Below, piece by piece: positions 34,087-45,056 of a stretch of 64,000 nt of DNA. A program made the position numbers and the translations under genes. The DNA comes from Zanthoxylum bungeanum. Lineage: Eukaryota; Streptophyta; Magnoliopsida; Sapindales; Rutaceae. Each line of letters begins with the position of its first letter. Position 1 is the stretch's first letter. Under the pieces are notes generated by a model that made no database searches, was not told the DNA's origin, and was given only the letters and a program-made list of their open reading frames with translations. The stretch is taken from positions 1-64,000 of the forward strand of contig SKCR01038150.1 of assembly GCA_019454045.1 (NCBI GenBank), written 5' to 3'.

Positions 34087-35321
34087 TTTCGTGTAGAATT
34101 TCAGCTAACCAGGTACTATCTCCTAAAATCTTCTTCTACTGTTTAAGACAATGGGGACAATGTCTCATTTAGGTTTGGGGGAGGGAATTAGTTGATTAGT
34201 ATCTTCTTTTTAGTTTATGTGTTGTTTTTATTTTGACTAAAAAGGTGAAATTAGTGAGAGATAGATGAGTAACGAGTTTCCACTCCTGAGACGTATCTCA
34301 AGCCTATTTTCGAAATAAGTTAATTTTTGTTTATTTCCTTTTAAATTATTTAATTTGTGAATTCTCCTTAACACTGACTAAAATGAATCTTCTTATGCTC
34401 AGTTGGCAGATATTATCAACATGCATAGAAACATATAGACATGAGTTAAAATTGAAAAGTTTGTAATATTCAGTGCTCTAGTTTAATTGGAGGAAGCATC
34501 TCAAAAAGTAATGGAGTAAAAAAAAAACGTATGAGATCCGAGTTATTAAGTCTGTAAGGGTGTTTTAACACCTAGTGCCCTAAAACCAATTGGTTTGAGA
34601 GTCACTGGCCCAAAGCTCGCTACATGGATCAAAGATGCTGCAAAAATATATATATCTGAAATCTGATTAATTAAGTCAGTAGGGGTGTCTTAACACCTGA
34701 TGCCCTAAAGCCAACTGGTTTGGGAGCCACCGATCCAACACTCGTTACATAGATGGAAGATATTGTATATAAATAAAAAATAAGAAAAGAATCAAAGAAA
34801 AAAATCAGAAAAATCCGAAAAATTATTCCATTGCTGCAAAAAGGTGTGAATTTTGATAAAACTTTAGGACAAAAATATTACTCTCTTATCAACTGCACTT
34901 GTGACTGTTGTGGGAAAAAATGAGTTGTTTAATATTTTTTGCTGTGTATATGGAGAGTGATAAATATAATCGGAGAATTTACTTATTCAGTTATTTAGAA
35001 AGAAACAAAACAACTAGTAACTTGGAGTAGAAGTTTCACCTGATTAGTCACTAACTTCTTTATTCTCTTTTCGCTTGTCTTTTTGCTTTTGTGTGCATTA
35101 GTTTTACTTACTTTTTACTTTTATAAAATATTTGTGGGCATCATTGCTGTAAACCCTCACGAGACTACAACTCATCCACTAGGGACACCTATGGGTTTAA
35201 AGGCTTGTTGCATATGCTAAATGTAACCGTGATCCCTACGAAAGTGGCTTAGTTAATTTTATTTTTGTTATTTTATTTTGTGTTTTGCTCGAGGACTAGC
35301 AAAATGTTAGGTTTGGGGGTG
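34087..35321 (+). other. B 3' untranslated region up to the polypurine tract
   Basis: Homologous to A 23894-25251, including the internal duplication near 34550 and 34672 (GTCTGTAAGGGTGTTTTAAC and its variant). No coding sequence is seen. Confidence 0.7.
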
Positions 35322-37279
35322 TGATGAGTGATAAATCTATCACTATTTCCCACTCATTTAACCTAATATTTTGTATAGTTTCTTGAGTTTTGTGAATATT
35401 TTGATGTGTTTTGTGTTATTTTGTAGATAAATAAAGTTTCAGGACATTCTGGAGGTAATTTGGAGCAAAACAGTGAAAATTGGGAAAAAGGGCAATTCGG
35501 TAATTTGGCCGTATCGCGACGCCAATACCTTCAGCGTCGCGACGCCCAATGTGAGCCGGACATTCTAACGTTCACCGAGGGACACGTGTCAAAATTTGAG
35601 AAATTGGACTTGCTAACGTGCGCCGACCTTGCTAACGTGCGCCGTGCCACGTGTCATCATCACAGAAGACTTGTAAAATGCACCGGCTGCCACGTGTCGA
35701 AATCTCATTGGACCAAAGCAAGCACGTGCCACGTGTCAATCTCTCATTGGACCGAATATTGGACAAATCACATGTTGCCACGTGCCGACCTCTCATTTGA
35801 CCGATCCTAAGCGCGTGCCATCTGTCAACTTTTAATTGGACCGAAAGCTCAGCCAATCACCGTGTGCCACGTGTCGTCTTCTCATTGCACCACCTTCACC
35901 GCGTGACACGTGTCATCACCAGATTTTGTCGACAGAACACGCATGGTCAACCTGCGTGGACCGAAAACACGTGCCAGCGTCGCTACGCTGGGACATTTGG
36001 CGTCGCGACGCTGGATCCAGAAAATGCCTATAAATTCAGCTCCTCTTCACTTCATTTGGTGTGCTTTCCTTGGGATTTTTTCCCTGATTTCATAAGAAGC
36101 ATCTAGTTTTGTAATAATAAAATTATGTATTTTTATTTTTAGTTTTTATTACAGCTTTTTATTTATTTACTTTATGTTTTGTAGTTAATTTACCGCTGGG
36201 GTAAAAGGTGAAACCTTTAATATTATTGTTTAGGTAAATCTCACTTAATTATAATATTTAAATTATAATTTAACCGGATTAATTAATGTCAGACTTTATT
36301 ACCGCCTATATGACTGGTTTAAATATAAATTACCTTACCGCCTATATGGCTGGTCTTTATGTGATAGATAATTACCGCCTATATAGCTGGTGTAATTGGA
36401 CTAAATGGATTACCGCCTATATGGTTGGTTTTAAATGTTTAACATTATTAATTCATGAGAAAGCAGAACATAAAATAATTTATATATTTTAATAAGTGAG
36501 ATTCCTATATAAGAAAAATTAAATGTGAATCCTCTAACCCCCAGCATTTTATTTTATTATAGGGAAGTGATGAAACACAATATCCACACTTAATAATTGA
36601 TTTTCTTTTTATGGGTAATTCTTTAGTTTGTTTATTGAGTCTTAAGCTTAATGCTTCTTGTTAACTGGCCATTAATAAGATTGAATGGTAAACTTAAAAT
36701 GAACTAGACATAGGGATTTTAAGTTTCAGCCTTAGATTCAATAGCCCACGATCTTCATTGATGATAGATAACCCTTTAATAGATTTCCTTACAGGATAGA
36801 CATACACCTGTCGGGCGGGGGTAGCCATAATTGGAACTTGGTCTTAATGAATCCATGTAATTTGGTTGACATAGACATATGGTTCAATTGGGTTATTTTG
36901 GGTATTTGCGTCTGACCATCGACATAGGCTTTTGCATATTTTCGTGTTTCAGGTTAGCAATCTGATTTATTACACATAGATAAGAGAGTCAATTCATCTT
37001 TTTAATAATATTGTGTGGAATCATGACCCTAGATCCTTGAGTCTTTTATTTTATTTTCCTTAGTATTTTCTTTTGAGTCTGTTTTTATTTTATTTTGTAA
37101 AACCACATTCAAACAACCAAAAGCAATCAATTCTCTTCTCCCTATAATTAGATACCTGTAAATAAATAATATCAATAGTTAATAACAACAGTAGGAATTA
37201 CGTCTTCGTGGGATCGATATTTTTATACTACTTGAACGATACGTGCGCTTGCGTTATACGTGTGTGTTTACGCCGGTCA
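35322..37279 (+). repeat. 3' LTR of B
   Basis: 1958 bases. Compared with the 5' LTR it has several indels (an extra block near 35620 and a block near 36940 missing from the 5' copy) and substitutions. B is therefore probably older than A. The G-box array at 35580-35960 has about nine CACGTG motifs; one unit has decayed to CATCTG. Four ACCGCC units lie at 36299-36430. Confidence 0.9.
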
Positions 37280-37460
37280 CAGATCATACTACCGTCCATT
37301 CGAAGTCGGCTATGAAATTTATGTATGGGTTTCCATCCTATATACCAAGGAATATATAACAAAAACAAGACACACACACCCATATTGTAGAAAAAAATAA
37401 ACGTGAAAAAATGTAAAACACACGCACACACACATACAATGGGAAAATAAAATACACCTT

Positions 37461-39400
37461 CTAACAGGAGTTACACCGAAGTGCACTCACATCATGCCTT
37501 TTATGATCTAGACACTTAGAAGTAAATGGGAAGTCATCCCGCTTCCTCACCCAAACTTTCTTATGAATCTCTTCCACTTGAGAGTTCCTAGTTAATACAA
37601 CAAGTTTCTCAATAAGGGATTGTGTCAGTCTTGTTAGCACAGAAATTTGAGAAACTAGATTTGAAAATTCAAATCTAGATGGAACAGTCCTAGGCCTTTT
37701 CTTGTGTCTACGCAACAAAAAATATTGTGGTCTAATATATCCTGCCTTACCACAATGATGACATGTAGGCATAAACCTCGGATGAGAGCGAGGTTCCCCC
37801 TTCATACCTTGAGATTGAGGTTGGGACATATGATGAAGGATACGATGATGAATCACGTGATTATAATGAACATGTTTCTTACTAAAGTCACGTGTAGGAG
37901 GGGTCAACTCATTATGTCCAGACTTAGACTGAGATGTGACAAACACAGTTTTGGAAGTTGATGCCTTGCACAACTCGACTCAATAAAGCCTAATCCTTTT
38001 TTTCGTACAAAGAGGCATAACAATCCCCAACATATGATCTAGTTTTCCAGTTCTCCTAGAAAATACAAACAATTGGGTTCTAGCATCTTCAAGTTCAGTT
38101 TCTAAGGAGTTGACTCTATCAACTAGACTCTTATTCCCCTCCTCGAGGTCATCTACCATCATTAGGCTTTGCTCAAACTTAGCTTGAGCTTCATTCTTTT
38201 CTAGCTCTACATCTTTCAGCCTCTTACCGACCTCTATGTTTTTCTTCTTGATAGCTAAACTTTCATTAAACAGTTCAGCATAAGCTACCTGAAGACTATC
38301 CACATCTATTGACTCATCGAGAGAGACTTCTAAATCAGCATCATTAACATCATTCTCTCTCTCATCAGTCACACTAGCAACAAAAGCCATATAGTTTCTC
38401 TTATTCTTAGGAGACTCATCAGAAGTATAACCACCTTCTGAATCACTAAGGGAGGCTGCCATGACTCTCTTACCTTTAGCCTTAAGGTATGTGGGGCATT
38501 CAGATCGAATATACCCATAACCTTCACACTCAAAATATTGGATACCTCAGGGTCTGCTACCTCTATCCTCTCTAAACTCTTTCATACTGTGCTTACTATC
38601 TCTAGGCTCATCTTCTCTATCCCTATTACTGTTACGACCATTCTTCTTCAGCTTAAGAAATTTCTTAAACTTCTTTGCAAACATGGCCAAATCATGATTC
38701 GTGAGGGTATCATCATCATCGCTAGACGGATCATGAGCAACTTCCTTTATGGTCTTCATCGCTATGGTTTTAGGCTTTCTATAGCCAGGAAACTTCTTCT
38801 CATAAACCTGTAGCTTTCCTACAAGGTCGTGTAGTTTAAGCTGTTTGAGGTCATTGCTTTCCTCGATGGCGGTAATCTTCGGCAGGAACTTATCAGGCAT
38901 GGATCTAATGATTTTCCTTACTATCTTATTAGTAAGAAATTATCATTAATCTCAGCGTAGAACTCATCAAAGATCTCATCATCTTTCATCTGGGTGACCT
39001 CAAATCTAGTAGTAAGATCCTGAAGTCTATTATTTTTAACTGATATTGTGCCATCATGCACAGTTTACAAGATGTCCCAAGCATCCTTGGCTCTTTCACA
39101 CATGAAAATTCTCCTAAATTTTGCCAATTAAACAACACCATGAATGGCATTAATTGTCTTGTCGTTCCTATTGCTAGTGTCAAAATCATCTTTGGTCCAT
39201 GTCAGTTTATCTTTAGGGGAAGAGACCCCATCAACCGTAACTACAGGAGGTTTCAACCCGTATTCCACGGTCATATAGACTCTCTCATCTAAAGACTTAA
39301 AGAACGCTCTCATGCGAACCTTCCAATCCAAATATTCAGTCCCGTCAAAGAATGTGGGACAATTCAAGGGTTGACTACATTCCATAGCTAATGGGGTCAA
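37461..39400 (-). pseudogene. C gag (Sirevirus-like), broken into several frames
   Basis: The likely start is the ATG at 39400, 27 bases after the LTR. Successive open pieces are 39400-39128, 39189-38986, 38900-38547, 38462-37980 and 37973-37461, so at least three or four frameshifts or stops separate them. The first holds the gag core (PTFFDGTEYLDWKVRMRAFF). Next are a helical segment with KITAIEESNDLKQLKLHDLV, a KKFKKFLKLKKNGR basic patch, and an acidic coiled coil at 38462-37980 typical of Sirevirus gag. The zinc knuckle TCHHCGKAGYIRPQY has lost its histidine and last cysteine (both read Y). The frame ends as the pol boundary (KKVWVRKRD) begins and then meets element B. In the family, gag packages the RNA into virus-like particles. 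Confidence 0.8.
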
Positions 39401-39410
39401 AGATTGAGTT

Positions 39411-39427
39411 CAAGCTCTGATACTAAT
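39411..39427 (-). promoter_or_regulatory. primer-binding site of C
   Basis: The minus strand reads ATTAGTATCAGAGCTTG directly after the LTR end. GTATCAGAGC matches the core of the initiator-Met tRNA site used by most copia elements. Confidence 0.75.
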
Positions 39428-40485
39428 TGAAAGTTCGTAATTAACCAAGGTTCTGACCCTATGCGGAATTTAACACAATACTCAAGACAAATCCTAATTA
39501 CTGTTACTATGAATTTCCCAACAAGCACCCTTATTATAACAGCAATACAATATTAATGCAGAAAATATTTCAACAAACATAAAATCAACACGGGTAATTT
39601 TTTGACGAAGTGGAAAACTCGTGCGAGTAAAAAATCACTCCGGGTATCTCAACTACCAGCCCAAATCCACTATAATAGAGAATAACTTACATCGATCGTA
39701 AAAGACCTATGGCGGCAACTCCACTGACTCTAATACCTCTAGACTGCAAGAACTTAAAGAACTCCTCAAGCCCACATACCATGATTTTCTTTTAAGACCT
39801 CTGAAGTCTCTGAGTAAATCAACTCTACAGTTCTGAATGCCGGAACTCTGAATGCCAATCTTCCTACTAGGGAACTCTGAAGAGTTAGGAAGTTGGTTTT
39901 GGTTGTGTTGATTAATTAGCAAAGACTGATCTCACCAATAACAAAGAAGACAGGAAACAAAAGAGTCTTCAAGGTGAGAAACAAAGAAGGTTGAAAAGCT
40001 ATGAGAGTTGTTGGCTCAAGATATTGTGTTTCAACATCGAGGAAATGTGGCTATATGTTCTTTATATAGGTATGGTAAAAAGAGAGGCTTCCCAATACCA
40101 AATTAGGTAAAAAATGTGTCCAAAATAACTCAGTTCCGTACGGGCGTTCGAACGCCACTCGAACGCGCCATAAACACGTGCTATATGGAAAGGTTCGTTC
40201 GAACGCTTACTCGAACGCACCACGAACGTTTGCTCTCTGGAATGTTTCGTTCGAACTCTTATTCGAATGCACCATGAATGTTTGTTCTCTGGAATATTTC
40301 GTTTGAACCCAACAGCGGACTTGCCACTAACTCCATATGTTCAAACGCTTCAACGAACGCAACACTAACAAATTTGCTCCAGCTTTGCCAAATACCAGTC
40401 TAATTGCTCCAAGTTCTTCAAGACTTATTATAACTCAATTGAACTTGTTTTGTTACGGACATTACCAATAAAAATGAAACTAACA
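39428..40485 (-). repeat. 5' LTR of C
   Basis: 1058 bases, aligned end to end with 18227-19284. The same TTCGAACG units lie at about 40145-40350. Confidence 0.85.
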
Positions 40486-40490
40486 CTATT

Positions 40491-41627
40491 ACTTACCAAA
40501 ACTAAACCTACTTTACTAAAACTAAACAATTGATTTAATGAAGTTGATTGATTAACTAATTAAAAAGCTAAATAGACATAAAATAAAGTACTTTGGAAAA
40601 CCTTATGCGAGTACAAACGTAGGGTTGTAACTTCACCAAACATGCTGTAGATTTATGCATTCTTCATTCAATTGAGTAATTGTTATGGATTTCTAACCTA
40701 TAACACGAAATAATCTACAAGCCTCTTTCGATGGTTAGGTAGACATGTCTATCAGTTCAATTACCTATATTCATATGATAGTTAATCTAATTCAAACTCA
40801 TTAAGTTCAAGTTTTAATATTGGCTATGCATACCCTGCATGTATATTCTTATCCTACACGGAAATCGATTCTACAAATACGATCACGTGCTATTAATTCC
40901 CAAGGCCAAATCGAAATTTCCTTTTTCCAAGTTCCTTAGGGTTTACCACGTCTATCTTATTGGTGATCAGACAATAGAACTCATTAAGAACAATGAATAA
41001 TAAATAATCTAATCATAAACTTAAAAGAATAAAAAAAATACAATTTGAATTAACGATTGTGCATAGTATCCATTATAACCTGATACTAATTAATTAGTTA
41101 CACATGATGTTCAATAAATGCAAATAATTCATTATTACAAGACAAGAATTCATAAATAAAACTGAAAGAGATAAATGGAAGAAAGAACTCGTGTTGAGGT
41201 CTTCTGCATTAATCTTCAGCACTGGTTGAATCTTTGGTTCTTGCCTTGCTATGAGTGTTTTTCCTTACTTTGTGCTCTCTAAAATATGATGATTTTAGAT
41301 TAGAGCCGCACTTATCATTTTATAGGAATTATTGGGGGAGTTTTCCTTATTTTAGACATCTTTCTTAATTAAGCTGTTAAATATGCACCAATGTCGCGAC
41401 ATGGAGCAAAAATTATTCATTGTCTTCAAATGTTGCAACATCCAATTAGATCATTGAATTCGGTGTCATCTAGCCCCCCGTTTATTGCTCACGACATCTA
41501 AATAAGTTTATTAAACTTCAAACCTATAAGATACATCGAAATAATTCAAAACGTTCATAAAGCTCGATTTATCCAACAATATGCACGATAAATGAGCGGA
41601 AAATATAGATATAATAACTGCTCATCA
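40491..41627 (-). repeat. 5' LTR of D, outer fragment
   Basis: Together with 18135-18226 this restores a 1229-base LTR homologous to 13296-14596. The shared block ACTTTACTAAAACTAAACAA occurs at about 13407 and 40509. It ends CTCATCA followed by the TSD TTAAG. It contains TGTCGCGACA near 41393. Confidence 0.82.
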
Positions 41628-41632
41628 TTAAG

Positions 41633-42174
41633 AATAAAATTGTTAGAAGGGCAACTGGGCTTTTGACTCACGGTCTTTCAAAACGGACAATAACTTATTA
41701 GTTGGTCACATACTGATGGGTTTGTAATTTATGTCAAGAATAAAATAATGAGAAGGGTGATTGAAATTTTCAGCTTACAGTTTTTCAAAACGAATAATAA
41801 CTTATTAATTGGTCGGGTCCTTACTCTTATGGAGGTATTGCTGTCACCATTCCAATTTCCATTGGTTGTAAAAGCTTAGAAAATTTTGCAATCAAGTTGA
41901 ACAAGTTTCTTTCTTATTTCTTTGGATCATTTTTGATTTTTATGTTCACAATATAAATTGTTTTTGATGCTACAAATAATTTATTTTAAAGGAAAAAAAT
42001 GAAACCTTTGGCAAAACTGGTTGAGTAGCTGGATTTATATAATTTGGTAATCTTTCCAGGAAATAAATTACATTCTAAAATTGATCCTAAAGAAATCAAA
42101 AATGCTACTTTCACAAAATTTTGAAAAAAACCTATGTAAATATTAAATTATCTTTTATAGTAAATTATCCCCAA
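41633..42174. other. flank of D with a tandem duplication
   Basis: Two copies of a roughly 117-base unit (AAGAATAAAAT, TCTTTCAAAACGGACAATAA with a TTTTTCAAAACGAATAATAA variant, AACTTATTA) at about 41629-41860. Otherwise unassigned. Confidence 0.55.
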
Positions 42175-42246
42175 GGGGTGTGACTTGATGGTAGAGGTTT
42201 CAGGATCTCACTTTGAGGTCCTGGGTTTGAATCTAGGGAGTGCTTG
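42175..42246 (+). mobile_element. SINE head, truncated by element E
   Basis: GGTGTGACTTGATGGTAGAG resembles a tRNA A-box region and GGGTTTGAATCTAGGG a B box. The layout matches the heads of the SINEs at 3020 and 12762. It stops where E begins; the rest of the SINE is not found beyond E, whose right side is lost. Confidence 0.5.
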
Positions 42247-45056
42247 TGTAAGACCTCGGTAATCCCAACGACTACTAAGTCATGGATGGTATAATACATG
42301 ATGTAAATCATGTCCAAGTATATATGTGCTCAGGAAATGACTTTTGGGATATTTGGTAAATTCCTTACAGTTCCGATGTGGAATTTAGCTTACATTCCAT
42401 TCCAAATATCCCTTAATATTTGGGCCATAACCTTTTCATACGGTCTCTCATTTTTATGAACTTTATATCGTCGGAAAGCTAAGACTGAGACCTAAAACTT
42501 CTGCGTTGGATATTTTTCCAAATTCGAATAAGAAGTAAGTCAAAAATTATGATTACCGTAGATGCTATAGTAAATTTCGAGGGTGATATAGAATTGGGAG
42601 ATGTGGCACTATCCTAGCCACTCATGCCAAACAAACAAAAAATCAGCTCTTTGCCTATAAATAAGGCACTATTCACTCATCTTTCTCAAGCCAAAAACGT
42701 GGGCATGGGTTCAAGAAAAGCTTTTCAATTTTTTTCTTCATTCTCACGGGAATTTGGATGAAAGGGTGATGATATCCTAGCTCCAAAACACACAAAGTAA
42801 TTTCTAATCCTCATTCCCTCTTCTAATTTCAGTTTTGAGCTTGAATAATAAAAATCCCAAATCTTTATTCATGAACCCTATTTCCAACTTTGTGCATTAG
42901 AGCTTGAGACAAGTTGAAAACATATATAATTATGTACTTTCCTGTAGATATAAAAATGCATTAGGCTTGTTTATCAAATTATCCAAGTTTTCCCAATTTA
43001 TAAGGGGTTGAGTTTTAATTATTTGGGGCTGATTTGAATGATTAGAGAGTGAATAAGATGGATAAAAAATTTATAGGATGTGTTGGGAATGGTTAAGAAA
43101 GTAAAACCGGAAAAATGATGAAGTTTTGGTATTTCGCACACAAAGTGTTTGATGAAATGCCCCAATGAGTCAAAATAATTATTCGGATAAATTTAACATG
43201 AAGTAACATATGTTAGGAAGTCAAGAGAATATGGCTAATTGAATAAAATCGGAAGGGAGGTATAATTCATGAGTTAAGCAGTGAACTCAGTTTACAGGAC
43301 ATTCTAGACAGGTTATGTGTTTATGCTTGTAACTTAAGTTTTAGACAGTGAATTGATGAACCGTAAAATTTTAGGGAACTAGATATGATTGCAAATAATA
43401 TATCCAAAAATGAGAGCTTTTAAACTTAAGACAGAGTCGCACCGAATTTTTAAACTTGGCCGCACTGCAGTAGTCCACTGGTTCTGCGTTAACAGAACAT
43501 AGCGTAAAGAAAAATTTATAACTTGAGTTCTAGGAATCGAAATCACGATCCGTAAAAGCCGACATAAAATAGATACATAAGCAAGTGTTTTATTAAAATT
43601 TCAGCCCCAATTTCAACCTCGATTAAGTGCATTAAATTTTCAAAGTCAGTATTAGTACACTGAAATTTTCTGAAAAGAGGGCAGAATATGGAGTTTTACG
43701 AAATAGCTTGTGGGATCCCCGAACGAACATAGTAAAAATTATTAGACCACCCTAAAATATTAGTAACACAGCGAAGATGAGTTTTCATGAATAGTGAATT
43801 TTTTTTGTTAAGTAAGGATATAATTCGCAACCTTAGTACAAACGAATTTTCCTAATTCTAGATTATCACGAGGAGATGCGGTTCTTCCACCATCGTAAGG
43901 CATCACTAGAAAGTTCCAAATCAGTGAGTGGACTTTTTTCTCAAGATTGTATTTACTTATATGCTTTTGAATTGAAACTTAATTTTCTGCACATAGGGCG
44001 TTAGCCAAGTTTGTTTCCATATGTTTTTATGAATAAAAATATTTTGAGAAATATTTTAGGAAGTGATGATTTTTAAAGCATGGTTTTATGATTTTTGGAG
44101 GCATGGGAGAAAAACCCACCTCAATTATAACTTGGTACAAATATTCTAATTGACATATTCTGAATGTGTGCACACGTAGTTCAGTACTAGGGATGACAAA
44201 TGCCCTTAGATACATGATTATGGGCTAGGGGATGGCGAGACATAAAGCCCCTAGACCCCAGATTCAAAGTCAGGAGGGTAGCATAGATCCGCACCCCCGG
44301 CTCCAGTTCAGTGGCTTGGGGGACAGCGAGACGTAATGCCCCAAGACCACCAGTTTAGACGTATGGGAGAACGACGAGACGTAACGCCCTCATACGTCCA
44401 AATTTATAGAGACAAATCTTCATAAATAAGATTTTTAAAGTTATGATTTTCAGAAATGACAAGTTTTATGAAAGAGTTTTCTAGAGAACTCTGTTTTAGA
44501 GCATATATCAGAGTTTTACTGAAAGAAAGGTTTTTAAGAAAAAGATTTATTTTCAGAAAAGAAAGAGTTTTCAGTAAAGACAGTTTTCTTGAAAAGATTT
44601 CAGTTTTCAATTTTTTAAATTGTCCACTCACTAGATCTTTCAAACGATCTAACCCCCCTCACTCCCAGTTTCTCTGTTTTGCAGGTATGCCTGGAGGACG
44701 AGCTCAAGAGGATGGATACTGATGGCAGTCACTATGGTGTTGAGTCTAGCAGGTCAAGTCAGAGACACAGTTAGTCAGAGTCAAAGTGAAGTCATGTATC
44801 AGACAATTGTATAGTCAAGATTGTGTGTATAATATGTTGAAGTTTCCATGACAGAGTTATATAGTGTATTGTATTGTGTTCATAGTTATAAGTATATGAG
44901 ATGCATATTATATTATTGAGTTGAGCAATGGTCTCATTCATGAGTTTATATTTGAGATGAGTTTAGTAGTGTTGATCAAAGTCAGAAAGTCAGAGGCTCA
45001 TGGGGATAGGTCGGCCTATTCCCTGTCGATAGCATCTCCGGGAGTGAGATGTTACA
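42247..45056 (+). repeat. 5' LTR of E
   Basis: About 2.8 kb, from TGTAAGACCTCGG to GATGTTACA. The first 1.1 kb aligns with 49243-50337, for example TTTGGATGAAAGGGTGATGA near 42750 and 49747. The length is large but within the range of Tekay LTRs. Confidence 0.8.
44225..44398. repeat. three hairpins with a shared loop in the E LTR
   Basis: Stem CTAGGGG/CCCCTAG at 44225-44254, stem CTTGGGG/CCCCAAG at 44315-44345, and stem GACGTATG/CATACGTC at 44358-44398. The loops share GCGAGACATAA, GCGAGACGTAA and ACGAGACGTAA. Stem sequences differ yet each pairs with itself. Confidence 0.8.

Larger units (their letters stand above)
29647..37279 (+). mobile_element. element B: Athila-type retrotransposon carrying a LOG gene
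   Basis: TSD CAGAT at 29642-29646 and 37280-37284, inserted in element C. The LTRs are 29647-31570 and 35322-37279. The primer-binding site is at 31577-31589 and the polypurine tract GGTTTGGGGGTG is at about 35310-35321. The internal region encodes an intact gag-like protein and an intact LOG-family protein, but no protease, reverse transcriptase or integrase. It is a sister family to A: LTR structure, gag-like ORF and 3' region all match. Mobility would require enzymes from an autonomous relative. Confidence 0.92.
18227..40485 (-). mobile_element. element C: Sirevirus-like Ty1/copia retrotransposon
   Basis: Inserted in the 5' LTR of D. Two 1058-base LTRs (18227-19284 and 39428-40485) flank it. 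The TSD is ATATT at 18222-18226 and CTATT at 40486-40490 (four of five match). Minus-strand order: 5' LTR on the right, primer-binding site at 39411-39427, gag remnants 39400-37461, non-coding region 29641-27157, polypurine tract at 19285-19297, 3' LTR on the left. After removing A, B and the MITE, C is about 5.7 kb and has gag but no pol. A gag with WKVRMRAF and a long coiled coil, plus several polypurine tracts, points to the Sirevirus lineage. Confidence 0.82.
13296..41627 (-). mobile_element. element D: Athila-like Ty3/gypsy retrotransposon, outer shell of the nest
   Basis: TSD TTAAG at 13291-13295 and 41628-41632. The element reads on the minus strand: 5' LTR on the right (40491-41627 plus 18135-18226), split by element C; primer-binding site at 18116-18128; gag and protease remnants; polypurine tract next to 14597; 3' LTR at 13296-14596. 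Without the nested elements D is only about 6 kb, and it lacks reverse transcriptase, RNase H and integrase. The primer-binding site (TGGCGTCGTTGTC, minus strand) is close to the tRNA-Asp type used by Athila elements. Confidence 0.85.

Noticed and set aside
42181..42240. Functional tRNA gene
   Set aside because: A- and B-box-like words are present but no cloverleaf with acceptor stem; it fits a truncated SINE head.
44456..44722. Frame ending MPGGRAQEDGY in E as a gag start
   Set aside because: It lies inside the 5' LTR, upstream of the primer-binding site, so it cannot be the element's gag.
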